A DNA stretch of 64,000 nt, taken from a bacterium (GTDB lineage: Bacteria > SZUA-79 > Acidulodesulfobacterales > Acidulodesulfobacteraceae). Every line of letters begins with the position of its first letter. Positions within the stretch are counted from its first letter, which is position 1. The stretch is taken from contig JAKAQP010000001.1 in NCBI GenBank assembly GCA_021822485.1, positions 47,506 through 111,505 of the forward strand, written 5' to 3'. Of the stretch, positions 16,912 to 25,868 are shown piece after piece. The translations under genes were made by a program, and so were the position numbers. The notes beneath the pieces are model-generated. The model saw only the letters and a list, made by a program, of their open reading frames with translations. It was not told the origin of the DNA and ran no database searches.

Positions 16912-17619
16912 ATGAAATTATTATCGAGCGGCGAATACAAGAAATTAATAGACGAAATCAATGAACTTAAGAAAAAAAATAGCGAACTTGAAGTTTATTT
17001 AAAACGGAAAGACGCCGATATCGCTTCGGCGGGCGACGGATTCAAAAAGGAAATCGAATCTTTAAGGTCTAAAGTAGCTTCGCTCGAAGAAGATATACGC
17101 AACAAAGATAATCTCTTAAATTCATGCGCAAGCGATTCCGAAGAGCTTCCAAAAATCAACGAACAATTTAATCGCTTTAAATCAAAATGCTTTGAATCTA
17201 AAACCGGAATCAAAAATTTCGTCGATTCGTTAAGCCATATGTATTCAAGTTCTTTTTCTACTCTGGAAAAGACTTATCAGGATTCCGTAGAGCTATACAA
17301 ATTGACTCTTTTTACCGACGAAATTTTAAGCGCAATAGTGTCTATTACCGACCAGATTAATCTGCTGGCGTTGAATGCCGCTATCGAAGCCGCAAGAGCG
17401 GGAGAAGCAGGAAGAGGCTTTGCAGTCGTTGCGGACGAAGTCAGGAAATTATCCGAAAAATCGTCAAGTTCTACTAAAGAAATATCCAACGTTCTTTTCG
17501 GAATAAGAAAAGTCAGTGCCAAACTTAACGACACACTGAGAATAGACAGCAAAATGAATGAAGGACTTATGAAAACTATAAAAAACATAGACAATAAAGT
17601 CAGCGATATATGCGTTTAG
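16912..17619 (+). CDS. Soluble methyl-accepting chemotaxis-type signalling protein
   Basis: A 235-residue cytoplasmic chemoreceptor. The N-terminal third is coiled coil ([16 protein letters not shown] onward). The rest is an MCP signalling hairpin with the conserved tip [20 protein letters not shown] followed by [18 protein letters not shown], which binds CheA and CheW. It has no transmembrane helix and no recognisable sensor domain, and the hairpin arms are short. ATG 16912 is preferred over an in-frame GTG at 16903; neither has a strong ribosome-binding site. The ODP-type di-iron gene 51 bases downstream is the probable sensor partner. No cheA or cheW is in the window. Confidence 0.88.
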   Translation: MKLLSSGEYKKLIDEINELKKKNSELEVYLKRKDADIASAGDGFKKEIESLRSKVASLEEDIRNKDNLLNSCASDSEELPKINEQFNRFKSKCFESKTGIKNFVDSLSHMYSSSFSTLEKTYQDSVELYKLTLFTDEILSAIVSITDQINLLALNAAIEAARAGEAGRGFAVVADEVRKLSEKSSSSTKEISNVLFGIRKVSAKLNDTLRIDSKMNEGLMKTIKNIDNKVSDICV

Positions 17620-17670
17620 CATCCATCCAGTATATAAATTTATATAAATTTATAAAGAGGTATCATAACC

Positions 17671-18432
17671 ATGGTGTCAGAAGTATTATACGAATCTCCA
17701 AATCATAAGTTCGTTTATATAGGAAAAGATGCCGACAGGCCTGATTATATAATTGATACCAACCAGTATCTGCTAGTTCACGATAAAATCGCGACGATTA
17801 TGGATCCGGGAGGAATAGAAATGTTTTCTTCGGTTTCCTCCGCTTTTGCCGGCGAAGTAAGGATGTCCGACGTAAAATTTATATTCTGCTCGCATCAGGA
17901 TCCCGATGTTAATTCCTCGCTTGCTTTATGGCTTTCGATCACCGACTCAAAAGTTATTATAGACAGAATATGGTCGACTTTTATTTCGCATTACGGCGCA
18001 AGACCGGAAAATATGATAATGATTGACGACGGTAATACCGCAAAGTTAAACATGACCAAAGATTATGCTTTCGATATTATTCCGGCGCACTATCTTCATT
18101 CGCCTGGACAGCTTAATTTATACGACCCGATATCGAAGATACTTTTTTCAGGCGATATAGGCGCCGCATTAGTGCCGAGAGAAGACTTTAAAAGTAAAAG
18201 GAAACCTAACGTATTTGTTCAAGATTTCGATTCTCATATAAAATATATGGAATATTTTCATAAAAGATGGATGCCTTCTAACGAACCTAAAAAAGTATGG
18301 ATAGACAGAGTGTCAAAAATGGATATCGAAATTCTGGCTCCGCAACACGGTCTTATTTTTAAAGGAAAAGAAATGATCGACAGGTTTTTAAACTGGTTCG
18401 ACGGTTTAAGCGTAGGACTTTATTCTAAATAA
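17671..18432 (+). CDS. ODP-type metallo-beta-lactamase-fold di-iron protein (oxygen/NO sensor candidate)
   Basis: A 253-residue beta-lactamase-fold protein of the ODP / flavodiiron N-domain type without a flavodoxin domain. Metal ligands can be placed: SHQDPDVN (H-x-x-x-D), IIPAHYLHSPGQ (His), LFSGDIGA (bridging Asp) and LAPQHGLIF (final His). In Treponema denticola an ODP protein binds O2 and NO at a di-iron centre and signals through a neighbouring MCP. Here the preceding gene, 51 bases away, is a sensorless MCP. The likely role is therefore aerotaxis or redox taxis (inference). A terminator follows at 18523-18556. Confidence 0.85.
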   Translation: MVSEVLYESPNHKFVYIGKDADRPDYIIDTNQYLLVHDKIATIMDPGGIEMFSSVSSAFAGEVRMSDVKFIFCSHQDPDVNSSLALWLSITDSKVIIDRIWSTFISHYGARPENMIMIDDGNTAKLNMTKDYAFDIIPAHYLHSPGQLNLYDPISKILFSGDIGAALVPREDFKSKRKPNVFVQDFDSHIKYMEYFHKRWMPSNEPKKVWIDRVSKMDIEILAPQHGLIFKGKEMIDRFLNWFDGLSVGLYSK

Positions 18433-18522
18433 AAAAATCAAAACTTATAAAATACTTAACAATTTAATAACCTCACTATAAGTTCTATAAATTATAAAAA
18501 AGGTTTTTAAAATTTTTTATAT

Positions 18523-18556
18523 AAGGGAGCCGGATTTTAAAGTCCGACTCCTTTTT
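18523..18556 (+). terminator. Rho-independent terminator after the MCP-ODP pair
   Basis: Imperfect stem with arms GGGAGCCGGA and TCCGACTCC around a TTTTAAAG loop, followed by a run of five T. It closes the chemotaxis pair and precedes scpB by about 40 bases. Confidence 0.75.
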
Positions 18557-18596
18557 ACGTTTTATAATAATATACGCATGGATATGGAACGTTTTT

Positions 18597-19229
18597 ATGA
18601 CAAGCCGAATACTGCTTAATAATTATAGCGACGATTTAGATTCTTTGGCTCCGGCTATCGAAGCCGTTATTTTTGCTTCGGAAGGACCCGTTTCGTTAAA
18701 GAAATTGGCGAATTTATTTAAAGTAAAAAAAGAAGAAGTATTAAAAGTTATAGAATCGATAAAACTGGAATTTAACGAAAAATCAAACCATGGCATATAT
18801 CTTTCCGTAAATGACAACGGCATAAGTTTTAAGACGAAGCCTGAATATTTCGATGCAATATCCGGCAGTTTGGAGATAAAACCTATAAAATTTACCGGTC
18901 CTCAGCTTGAAACGCTTTCTATTATAGCTTATAAACAACCAGTTACCAAAAATGAAATAGACGCCGTAAGGGGATTCGATTCGTTCGGCACGCTTAAATT
19001 TCTTCTTGAAAAAAACCTTATTAAAGTTGCCGGAAGAAAAGAGATTGTAGGAAGACCGTTAATATATAAAACCAGCGATTATTTTCTGGAAGCGTTTAAT
19101 CTTAAAAATCTTAACGATTTGCCTTCCGTTAAAGAAATGGACGATTTAGCAAAGAAAAACGTATTAGAAGCTCTAAGAGGCAACGATAACGACTCAAAAA
19201 CCTTAGAAGAACCTACTTTGTTTGAATAG
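18597..19229 (+). CDS. scpB: Segregation and condensation protein B
   Basis: ScpB is the winged-helix kleisin-associated subunit of the SMC-ScpAB condensin that organises the chromosome. The 210 residues hold two winged-helix domains; the family signatures AIEAVIFASEGPVS near the N-terminus and TLSIIAYKQPVTKNEID with VRGFDSFGTLKFLLEK are clear, as is GRPLIYKTSDYFLEAF at the end. scpA normally sits just upstream but is not present here. The ATG at 18597 is the first in frame and lacks a strong ribosome-binding site. Confidence 0.93.
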   Translation: MTSRILLNNYSDDLDSLAPAIEAVIFASEGPVSLKKLANLFKVKKEEVLKVIESIKLEFNEKSNHGIYLSVNDNGISFKTKPEYFDAISGSLEIKPIKFTGPQLETLSIIAYKQPVTKNEIDAVRGFDSFGTLKFLLEKNLIKVAGRKEIVGRPLIYKTSDYFLEAFNLKNLNDLPSVKEMDDLAKKNVLEALRGNDNDSKTLEEPTLFE

Positions 19230-19417
19230 TTTTATTATGTTTAGGTGTTTTTATTTTACGTTTTATGAATGGTTTAGGAGAATTAAATTTTTTTAAAAGT
19301 TTCATAGTATATAATAATTAACTGCATAAATTTGTGGTATAATTAATAAAAATAAATTGCTACGCTAATCAAATATTATTATATAAATAATAATAAATAT
19401 TTTACAAGGAGGAAAAA

Positions 19418-20068
19418 TTGAAAAAGATTGCGCCTTCGATATTATCGGGCGATATATTAAAACTTTCCGAAGAAATAAAACTGCTTGAAGAAGCAGGTGC
19501 GGATTTTTTACATATAGATATTATGGACGGCATATTTGTTCCCAATATTACCGCAGGATGGAATATCGTGGAAGCGATTAAAGCACGTACCGATATTCCC
19601 TTAGACGTTCATTTAATGATCGAACGTCCGGAAAGATATATAGAGCAGTTTGTCAAAAGTGGCGCAGATATATTAACTATTCATTTTGAGGGAACGACGC
19701 ATCTTCATAGGGCGGTTGAAAGAATCAGGGAACTGGAAGCAAGTCCCGGAGTAGCTATAAACCCCGCAACGCCGGTGGATTTTTTAAGTGAAATACTTCA
19801 TGATGTAGATCTCGTTCTTATTATGTCGGTCGATCCCGGCTTCAGCGGTCAAGAATTCATATATTCCTCTTTGTTTAAAATAGAAAAACTTCACGGCATA
19901 ATACAAAAAAGAGAACTCCAAACCCAAATTGAAGTCGACGGCGGTATAAAAGTAATAAACATAGCCGAAGCGGCTAATTCCGGTGCAGATATTTTAGTCA
20001 GCGGCTCCGGAATATTGGGAACGAAAAATTATACCGAAACTATTAACGAAATGCGCGAAAGAATTTAA
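19418..20068 (+). CDS. rpe: Ribulose-phosphate 3-epimerase
   Basis: Interconverts ribulose-5-phosphate and xylulose-5-phosphate in the pentose phosphate pathway. A 216-residue TIM barrel with IAPSILSGD, LHIDIMDGIFVPNIT (metal His and Asp), DVHLMIERPERYI, LIMSVDPGFSGQ (catalytic Asp region) and IEVDGGI near the end. The start is TTG at 19418, preceded at good spacing by AAGGAGG; the family N-terminus KKIAPSIL begins directly after it. A 188-base gap separates it from scpB, so it is probably transcribed separately. Confidence 0.96.
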   Translation: MKKIAPSILSGDILKLSEEIKLLEEAGADFLHIDIMDGIFVPNITAGWNIVEAIKARTDIPLDVHLMIERPERYIEQFVKSGADILTIHFEGTTHLHRAVERIRELEASPGVAINPATPVDFLSEILHDVDLVLIMSVDPGFSGQEFIYSSLFKIEKLHGIIQKRELQTQIEVDGGIKVINIAEAANSGADILVSGSGILGTKNYTETINEMRERI

Positions 20069-20158
20069 TTGCAAAAACAAAGATAAAGCAAAATAAAGCA
20101 AAAAATAATGGAAAAAAAATAAAATAAGTAATATAATAATATTTTATACACTTCATTT

Positions 20159-20235
20159 CGGGACGTAGCGCAGCTCGGTAGCGCACTTGCTTCGGGAGCA
20201 AGGGGTCGCTGGTTCAAATCCAGTCGTCCCGACCA
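20159..20235 (+). tRNA. tRNA-Pro (anticodon CGG)
   Basis: Full cloverleaf: 7-bp acceptor stem (CGGGACG with CGTCCCG), D arm, anticodon stem CTTGC/GCAAG with loop TTCGGGA giving CGG, T arm with TTCAAAT, discriminator A and encoded CCA. Confidence 0.95.
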
Positions 20236-20382
20236 CTCAAAATTATTAATAAATTGCCATATTTGATTTCCGTAATTTTATTAAAAGAAAATAAGCATAT
20301 CCTTTTCCTTCAGTTGTTTTCCTTCCATTTTACAATTTTTTGTTTTTATGATATAAATAAAGAACATGCAAGTATATAAAAA

Positions 20383-20458
20383 GCGGGCATAGCTCAGTTG
20401 GTAGAGTACAAGCTTCCCAAGCTTGGTGTCGCGGGTTCGAACCCCGTTGCCCGCTCCA
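20383..20458 (+). tRNA. tRNA-Gly (anticodon CCC)
   Basis: Acceptor stem GCGGGCA with TGCCCGC, anticodon stem CAAGC/GCTTG with loop TTCCCAA giving CCC, T loop TTCGAAC, discriminator T and encoded CCA. It lies 147 bases after tRNA-Pro. Confidence 0.95.
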
Positions 20459-21032
20459 TTCAAAACCGCAGTAAATCAGGTGACTAGGGCAATTCCAAAA
20501 TTGCAGATAGAAAATTATTTTTCTGCATAAACGGCAAGCGTTTATATCTAAATTACGCAGGAATGACTTTGTAGGTTTTAGGTCTTCGTCCAACGGGTGT
20601 CATTCCCGCGTAGACGGGTGCGGTTCAGAGCCGTCGGTATTTAGACGGCTCATCCATGTTCATATAACTTTCAATCCGTTTTAACGATTTCTATCGGCAA
20701 TTTTGGGCAAACGGGGTATATTTATTTTACCTTTTTGTGTGACATAATTTTTCATATCGATATCATCCTGGGTTAGTTATTATATTGACCTAGATATCAA
20801 TCATTATAACATATTCAGGAAGTTATTTGTTATTTAATTGCTGGATTAAAGATAAACATAAAAAACATAATCATTACCGAATGTAAAATAAAGTAGAATA
20901 AAGTTTCGTTTATAGAGTTTGTTTGTTGACACCTTATAATACAAGATAGTATAATTAAATTAAATATTTAGAATATTTGGAAAACGAAAATTATACATAT
21001 ATATACTATAAATAAAATAAGGATTTGCAAGT
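20459..21032. other. Intergenic region downstream of tRNA-Gly with a degenerate ATTCCC repeat
   Basis: 574 bases with no credible gene. An inverted pair, ACGCAGGAATGAC near 20555 and GTCATTCCCGCGT near 20600, matches the arms of the repeat found between shdrC1 and shdrB1 and before aroC, in a more decayed form. The remainder is AT-rich, with one GATATC-containing stretch near 20758-20800 of no clear meaning. The sequence next to a tRNA 3' end could be an old integration site, but no attachment duplication was found. Confidence 0.5.
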
Positions 21033-21956
21033 ATGTTTAACACAGCCATGTATGCTATAAATTTTGGAGATTTTTATTACGAAAATCTTGATTGTTTCGC
21101 AAACTATTCGAAAATAGGCTTAAAAGAAATAGTACTTATACATGTAATAGACCCTTCCGTTTTTCACCACGGTCTTTATTCCGTTTACAAAAAAGAAGAC
21201 GAAGATAAAATAAGGAAATTTGCGGAAATAAAGCTTGAAGATATTAAAAAATATTTAGAAAAGTCGGGGTTCGGCGTCAGATATGTTATAAGGGTAGGCA
21301 ATATAGCCGATGAGATTGCCGATGAAGCGAGAGCGGAAAATATAGATTTTGTAGTTTTAGATAAAAAAGCGGATGCAAAAAAAGGGTACTTTTCTTTTTA
21401 CGGTTCTCCTTTATACGATATAATTATAAAAACGGAAAAACCGATACTTATTATGAAAAGGGTTTTGTTTCATTCTTCGAGCGATTTTAAGAACGATGCT
21501 AAAACGAGCTGTGGAGTTCTGTTCGACGATATAGTGTTTGCTACCGATTTTTCCGATTTTTCGCTTAAATCCATTCCATTAATTTTGAAAATACCAGATG
21601 ACGTAGTTAAACTCCTCACCATTCTGCACGTTATAGACGAAAAATTAATTAGAGGACTAAATAATTCTACTAAAGCCGAATTAGAAAATTATGAAAAAAA
21701 TCTTGCCGATAAATTTGAATCCGTAATGCGAGGACTTAATTACAGGTTTGCAAAGGAAAAGTCCAATATTGCTATTGTCGTCAAAAAAGGCGCTCCTTGC
21801 AAAGAAATAATTGATTTTATAGAAGAAACAGGCAACAAACTATTAATTTTAGGCTTTAAAGGGAGAGATAAAGAAGGAATAAAAGAAATTCTTTTTGGAA
21901 GTACCGCTGAAAGGATAATAAGCGCCTTGCCTTGCTCGATATTTATCGTTAAATGA
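21033..21956 (+). CDS. Tandem-domain universal stress protein
   Basis: 307 residues holding two Usp domains. The first (AMYAINFGDFYYENL) is divergent in its nucleotide loop. The second (DIVFATDFSDFSLKSIP) ends in LGFKGRDKEGIKEILFGSTA, a good G-x2-G-x9-GS-type ATP-binding loop. Two-domain Usp proteins fold like a Usp dimer. It stands alone: 574 bases of intergenic sequence before it and a convergent MFS gene after. AAGGATTTG is a weak ribosome-binding site. Confidence 0.88.
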   Translation: MFNTAMYAINFGDFYYENLDCFANYSKIGLKEIVLIHVIDPSVFHHGLYSVYKKEDEDKIRKFAEIKLEDIKKYLEKSGFGVRYVIRVGNIADEIADEARAENIDFVVLDKKADAKKGYFSFYGSPLYDIIIKTEKPILIMKRVLFHSSSDFKNDAKTSCGVLFDDIVFATDFSDFSLKSIPLILKIPDDVVKLLTILHVIDEKLIRGLNNSTKAELENYEKNLADKFESVMRGLNYRFAKEKSNIAIVVKKGAPCKEIIDFIEETGNKLLILGFKGRDKEGIKEILFGSTAERIISALPCSIFIVK

Positions 21957-22042
21957 AATAAAAATTGAAATAATTTAAATAAATAAAGAACAAAAATTAA
22001 CAACGATAATGTTATGCAATATTACGAAAATATTATTCATTT

Positions 22043-23416
22043 TTAATCTGCAACGACAGTAGTAGTCGTATTTGTATTATTATACGATTTTGCAAAAAAT
22101 CCGAATAAAACCGTGGCAAAAATCACTATAAAGGCAACTAAAATATATGCATTTATATAATTAAAATAATCAAACACCGCTCCTACCGCAACAGGTCCAA
22201 GGACAAAACCGAAATCGCTTAACGTCCTGTAAATGCCTATTGCCTCGTCGTAACGGTTTTTATCTACGCTGTCCATTAAATAAAGGTTTCTTGCAGGACC
22301 TGAAAATCCGCCGCCGGCACTTAATAAAATAATAGATAATCCGAACGATATCAGGTTTTTAAATATTATAAAGCTTAAAACTCCTATGGCCGTAATAATG
22401 AAAGAGGTTATTATAGATTTTTTAACTCCCATAACATTTATAACTCTGTCGGAATAATATGTAAGAACGACGCCGATTACGGCCGATACAGAAACAAGCA
22501 GTCCTATGTCCGCTTTATTTAAGCCCATTATGCTGTATCCTACTAAAGGCACCAGTTCCCTTCTCGAACCTATTCTTGAAAAGAAAAAAGTAAACGTTAA
22601 AAAACATAATGCGATAAAATTAAAATTATACAGAAGCGCAAAATATTTTTTACGTGTATTAATGCCGATATTTTTATCTGCATCGGCAGTTTTGATAGAA
22701 GTTTTGCCGTCGGTATCGATGCTGATATTTTCTATGAAATTATCTTCCGTGTCTGTTTTTATTTTTATGTTTTCTTTTACGTTTTCCGCGTTGTCTTGCA
22801 AGGATGTTTTGTCTATAGTATTTATGCTGTTTAGGAATTTTTTATTATAAAAAGCTATTATTACTCCTACGGCCATTATTAAAGCATAAAGCAAAAATGC
22901 AGCTTTATCGGAAAATTCGTAAGCGACTACGGCTCCGATAAACGGCGCAGACCCCATAGAAAGCCTTCTTGCTATCATATACCTGCTTAAAACCTTGGCT
23001 CTCTTTTCTTCTTTATAAAGGCGTTTAGTCAGGATTATCATCGAAGAGGTGTTGATTATGCCGGAGCCGAATCCTTCGAGAAATCTAAATAAGAAAAGCT
23101 GATAATATGAAGTTGAAAGCAGGTATCCTACTGCGCCCAGAAAAATAGACAGTATTCCTATGTGTATATATTGCGCGTTCAGTTTTTTGCTTATAATGCT
23201 TATAGGAATATTTACGAATATGCGGGCTAGCCCGAAAGATGCGATTATTAAACCGATAGTGATTATGCTTGCGCCGAGGCTTTTCGCATAAAGAGGAAGC
23301 ACGACGGTATTTAATCCAAGTCCGAAATCGGCAAGGGCTATTGTAGAAAGTATGGCAATTAAAAGGCTTTTTGTAGATACTGGTTTTGTGGATACGGGCG
23401 TAGGTTTCGGTTCCAT
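22043..23416 (-). CDS. Major facilitator superfamily transporter
   Basis: A 457-residue, 12-helix MFS protein. The first half holds the motif-A-like region (GLARIFVNIPISIISKKLNA). A 60-residue hydrophilic, Asp/Lys/Thr-rich loop (DKTSLQDNAENVKENIK onward) joins helices 6 and 7. The second half (FFFSRIGSRRELVPLVGY) completes the bundle. Inner-membrane proton-driven efflux or uptake is expected; the substrate cannot be told. It is convergent with the Usp gene and divergent from the ferritin-FNT gene. Confidence 0.88.
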   Translation of the reverse strand: MEPKPTPVSTKPVSTKSLLIAILSTIALADFGLGLNTVVLPLYAKSLGASIITIGLIIASFGLARIFVNIPISIISKKLNAQYIHIGILSIFLGAVGYLLSTSYYQLFLFRFLEGFGSGIINTSSMIILTKRLYKEEKRAKVLSRYMIARRLSMGSAPFIGAVVAYEFSDKAAFLLYALIMAVGVIIAFYNKKFLNSINTIDKTSLQDNAENVKENIKIKTDTEDNFIENISIDTDGKTSIKTADADKNIGINTRKKYFALLYNFNFIALCFLTFTFFFSRIGSRRELVPLVGYSIMGLNKADIGLLVSVSAVIGVVLTYYSDRVINVMGVKKSIITSFIITAIGVLSFIIFKNLISFGLSIILLSAGGGFSGPARNLYLMDSVDKNRYDEAIGIYRTLSDFGFVLGPVAVGAVFDYFNYINAYILVAFIVIFATVLFGFFAKSYNNTNTTTTVVAD

Positions 23417-23519
23417 AAGCAGTTATTTTACAGCATAATGACTTTTTAGTCAATTATTGCCTTGCTTTTTGCCCTGCTTTTTCTCAGCTTTATTGTCTTC
23501 TTGCATATGTTCTTGCATG

Positions 23520-23548
23520 TTGTCAAATTAATAGACTTGATATATAAT
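23520..23548 (+). promoter_or_regulatory. Sigma-70-type promoter giving a leaderless transcript
   Basis: TTGTCA (23520-23525), a 17-base spacer and TATAAT (23543-23548). The ATG of the ferritin-FNT gene begins 7 bases after the -10, at the expected transcription start, and no ribosome-binding site is present. Confidence 0.6.
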
Positions 23549-23555
23549 TAATACC

Positions 23556-25001
23556 ATGACGGACTTATATTTAAAAAGCGATGAACGCGAAAGCGGTTCA
23601 AGTCTCGGACATTCTAAAAATACCAAAGCCGTACAGGATACTATTGCCCTGCTTCAAAAATATCTTGCCGCCGAGATAGCGGGCAGGGACCTTTACGTCG
23701 AGCAGGCTAAAACCCTCAAAGACCCTATTTTAGTTCAGGCGTTAAAATCTTTTGCGTCCACAGAAAGCGGGCACATCATAAACATTAGGGAAAAAATAAT
23801 CGAACTCGGCGGAACGCCTAATACTTTAAATTCTATAAGAGAAGCTCAGAAGGGTGTGAGCGAGGCATCTCATCAGGTCGCTGCGCCTCTCGATATGCTT
23901 AGAATCGATTTAAAAATAGAAGAAAACGCAATTAACGATTATACCGCCGGATTAGAAGTAATAGACGACCCCGGAGTAAGGGCGCTTATAGAAAACAATC
24001 TTGCCGAGGAAATTCACCATTCTTTATACTTGTCGAAAAGAATAAACGAAATTTTAGAAGCTACCAAGGCTCGTATTGGCGCCATTAAAGGAATAGAAAA
24101 GCCTGGAGGGAAAGAGGCTTCCGAAATTTTTAAGGCTTCGGTCGAAGTAGGACAGGCAAGGCTAAATCGAAGCTGGCTTGAAATGTCTATGTCGGGTCTT
24201 ATAGCCGGCATGAACGTTACTTTCGGCATAATTGCTTCTTCGTACGTTGCAGGGGCAACCGCTCCTTTAGTCGGCGCTAATATATCGAAAATATTCGGCG
24301 CACTGTTTTTTCCTATAGGTTTCATGTTTTTAATGATAGGTAAAAGCGAGCTTTTTACGGAAAATTTTTTAGTTCCAGTAACCGCGGTCATCGCAAAAAA
24401 AGGCAAAATATTAGAACTTTTAAAATTGTGGTCGCTTACGCTTATAGGAAATATGGCGGGAATTTTTATTTTTGCGCTTGTAATAGCAGGTTCGTTAAAT
24501 CAGATTGTTCCGTCTTTCGTCGTTGAGCATATACACGGCGTTGCAAACAGTTATATGGATAGAACACCCTTCGTCATGATTTTAAGCGCTATATTTGCTG
24601 GTTGGCTGATTACCCTTATGACATGGCTCTTAATAGCGTCAAGCGGAACGTTAGCTAGGATTTTTATTATATGGGTTGTAGGCTTTATGATTTATCTAAA
24701 CTCTTTCAGTCATATCGTGGTGGCGTCGTCGGAAATTTTAATAGCTATAAATACAGGTTCGCATATTTCATATTTTTCATGGCTTTATAGTTACGTACCC
24801 TTAACTCTGGTCGGCAATATGATAGGCGGTTTATTTTTCGTTACTATTCTGCAGTATTTACAAATTTTGCACTCCGTGCCCACGGCTCCGGACGAACATT
24901 TTTACGCTTCTTCGTCCGAACTTGATATGATGGGCGGCGTAAACGGCAGGGCAAAGTATGACGCAATGGAAAACGTCGAAAATATAGAAGACAAGATTTG
25001 A
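23556..25001 (+). CDS. Ferritin-like di-iron domain fused to an FNT (formate/nitrite transporter) family channel
   Basis: A 481-residue fusion. Residues about 25-170 form a four-helix ferritin-like domain with two E...ExxH pairs: EIAGRDLY with STESGHII, then IEENAINDY with LAEEIHHSL. Residues about 205-460 form an FNT-type channel (WLEMSMSGLIAGMNVTFG, IGKSELFTENFLVPV, LIGNMAGIFIF, VGNMIGGLFF) of the YfdC branch, with six membrane spans. FNT proteins pass formate, nitrite, hydrosulfide and other small anions. A ferritin-like domain joined to a membrane transporter is known for MbfA iron exporters, but those use a different membrane domain. The cytoplasmic di-iron unit may sense oxygen or peroxide, or handle iron; substrate unknown. 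Confidence 0.85.
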   Translation: MTDLYLKSDERESGSSLGHSKNTKAVQDTIALLQKYLAAEIAGRDLYVEQAKTLKDPILVQALKSFASTESGHIINIREKIIELGGTPNTLNSIREAQKGVSEASHQVAAPLDMLRIDLKIEENAINDYTAGLEVIDDPGVRALIENNLAEEIHHSLYLSKRINEILEATKARIGAIKGIEKPGGKEASEIFKASVEVGQARLNRSWLEMSMSGLIAGMNVTFGIIASSYVAGATAPLVGANISKIFGALFFPIGFMFLMIGKSELFTENFLVPVTAVIAKKGKILELLKLWSLTLIGNMAGIFIFALVIAGSLNQIVPSFVVEHIHGVANSYMDRTPFVMILSAIFAGWLITLMTWLLIASSGTLARIFIIWVVGFMIYLNSFSHIVVASSEILIAINTGSHISYFSWLYSYVPLTLVGNMIGGLFFVTILQYLQILHSVPTAPDEHFYASSSELDMMGGVNGRAKYDAMENVENIEDKI

Positions 25002-25056
25002 AAATTCCTTTAATAAGCAATTGTTAAATAAAATTGTTAGTAAATTGTTAGTAAAT

Positions 25057-25084
25057 TTGACATTTTTATTTATTGTGTTATTAT
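25057..25084 (+). promoter_or_regulatory. Probable promoter of the sHdr operon
   Basis: Consensus TTGACA (25057-25062), a 16-base spacer and TATTAT (25079-25084), about 75 bases before the shdrC1 ATG, which has a GGAG ribosome-binding site. The untranslated leader shows no obvious regulatory fold. Confidence 0.5.
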
Positions 25085-25158
25085 TAATATAATTAAGTAA
25101 TTTTGAAATTATTTATTGATAGCCGATATAAACGAAAACGGTAAAGCAGGAGATCTTT

Positions 25159-25836
25159 ATGGAATATGATGAAAATGGAGTAAGTATAGTTCCCGCCGAT
25201 TTAAAAAAAGAGATTTTCGAAGAAGCAAGAAAAGATTTCCGGTACGAAGAATATGTCAGAGGTTGTTTAAACTGCGGCGTCTGTACTGGCGGATGTCCGC
25301 CCCACAGATTTTTTGATTTTTCTCCGCGTATAGTCTTGCAAAAAATGAAATCGAAAGACCCTGAGCTTATCTGGACAATGATGGACGAATATGTATGGGC
25401 TTGTTTTCAGTGTTTTACATGCGCGATGATTTGCCCGTTTTTAAACAGCCCCGGAGGCGTCATAGCTATATTAAGGGAAATTGCCGTACGAAGAGGATTT
25501 GAATCGGCGAAAAAAGTTTTAAAACCTTATTCGCGCGTGCTTTTAAAACTCACCGCATACGGCAATCAGCTTTCTCCCGACATGATACAGCCGGACTTCT
25601 TTCCGGACTGGGGTCCGCATATAGGATACGCTTCGACGGACCTTTCCGTAAAAAGAAAGGCTATTCCTATGCCGACCCTTCAGGTTACCAATTTGGCATG
25701 GGACGTCGCTCCCGAAACGATGAAAGAATTATACGATATATTTGACGAAGCCGGAGTTTTTAAAATAATAGAATCTGTCGACCCTTCGCTTTACGAAATA
25801 ATCCAGGATATAGTGGACGACGTTAGGAGTTCTTAA
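25159..25836 (+). CDS. hdrC1: sHdr complex iron-sulfur subunit HdrC1
   Basis: A 225-residue HdrC-like protein with two [4Fe-4S] motifs, CLNCGVCTGGCP (from residue 36) and CFQCFTCAMICP (about residue 84), in a helical domain. It is the first gene of the order C1-B1-A-hyp-C2-B2, which is the core of the sulfur-oxidising heterodisulfide-reductase-like complex; in methanogens HdrC passes electrons to the CoM-CoB disulfide site in HdrB. In sHdr the substrate is thought to be sulfane sulfur on a lipoate-binding protein. No lbpA, dsrE or tusA gene is in the window. A 178-base gap with an inverted-repeat element separates it from hdrB1. Confidence 0.92.
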   Translation: MEYDENGVSIVPADLKKEIFEEARKDFRYEEYVRGCLNCGVCTGGCPPHRFFDFSPRIVLQKMKSKDPELIWTMMDEYVWACFQCFTCAMICPFLNSPGGVIAILREIAVRRGFESAKKVLKPYSRVLLKLTAYGNQLSPDMIQPDFFPDWGPHIGYASTDLSVKRKAIPMPTLQVTNLAWDVAPETMKELYDIFDEAGVFKIIESVDPSLYEIIQDIVDDVRSS

Positions 25837-25868
25837 CGGGAAGCGATAATTAGTCTTAATTTATATAG

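Noticed and set aside
20281..20593. Small minus-strand reading frames across tRNA-Gly
   Set aside because: They are the complement of the tRNA and its flanks, with typical false peptides (NGVRTRD).
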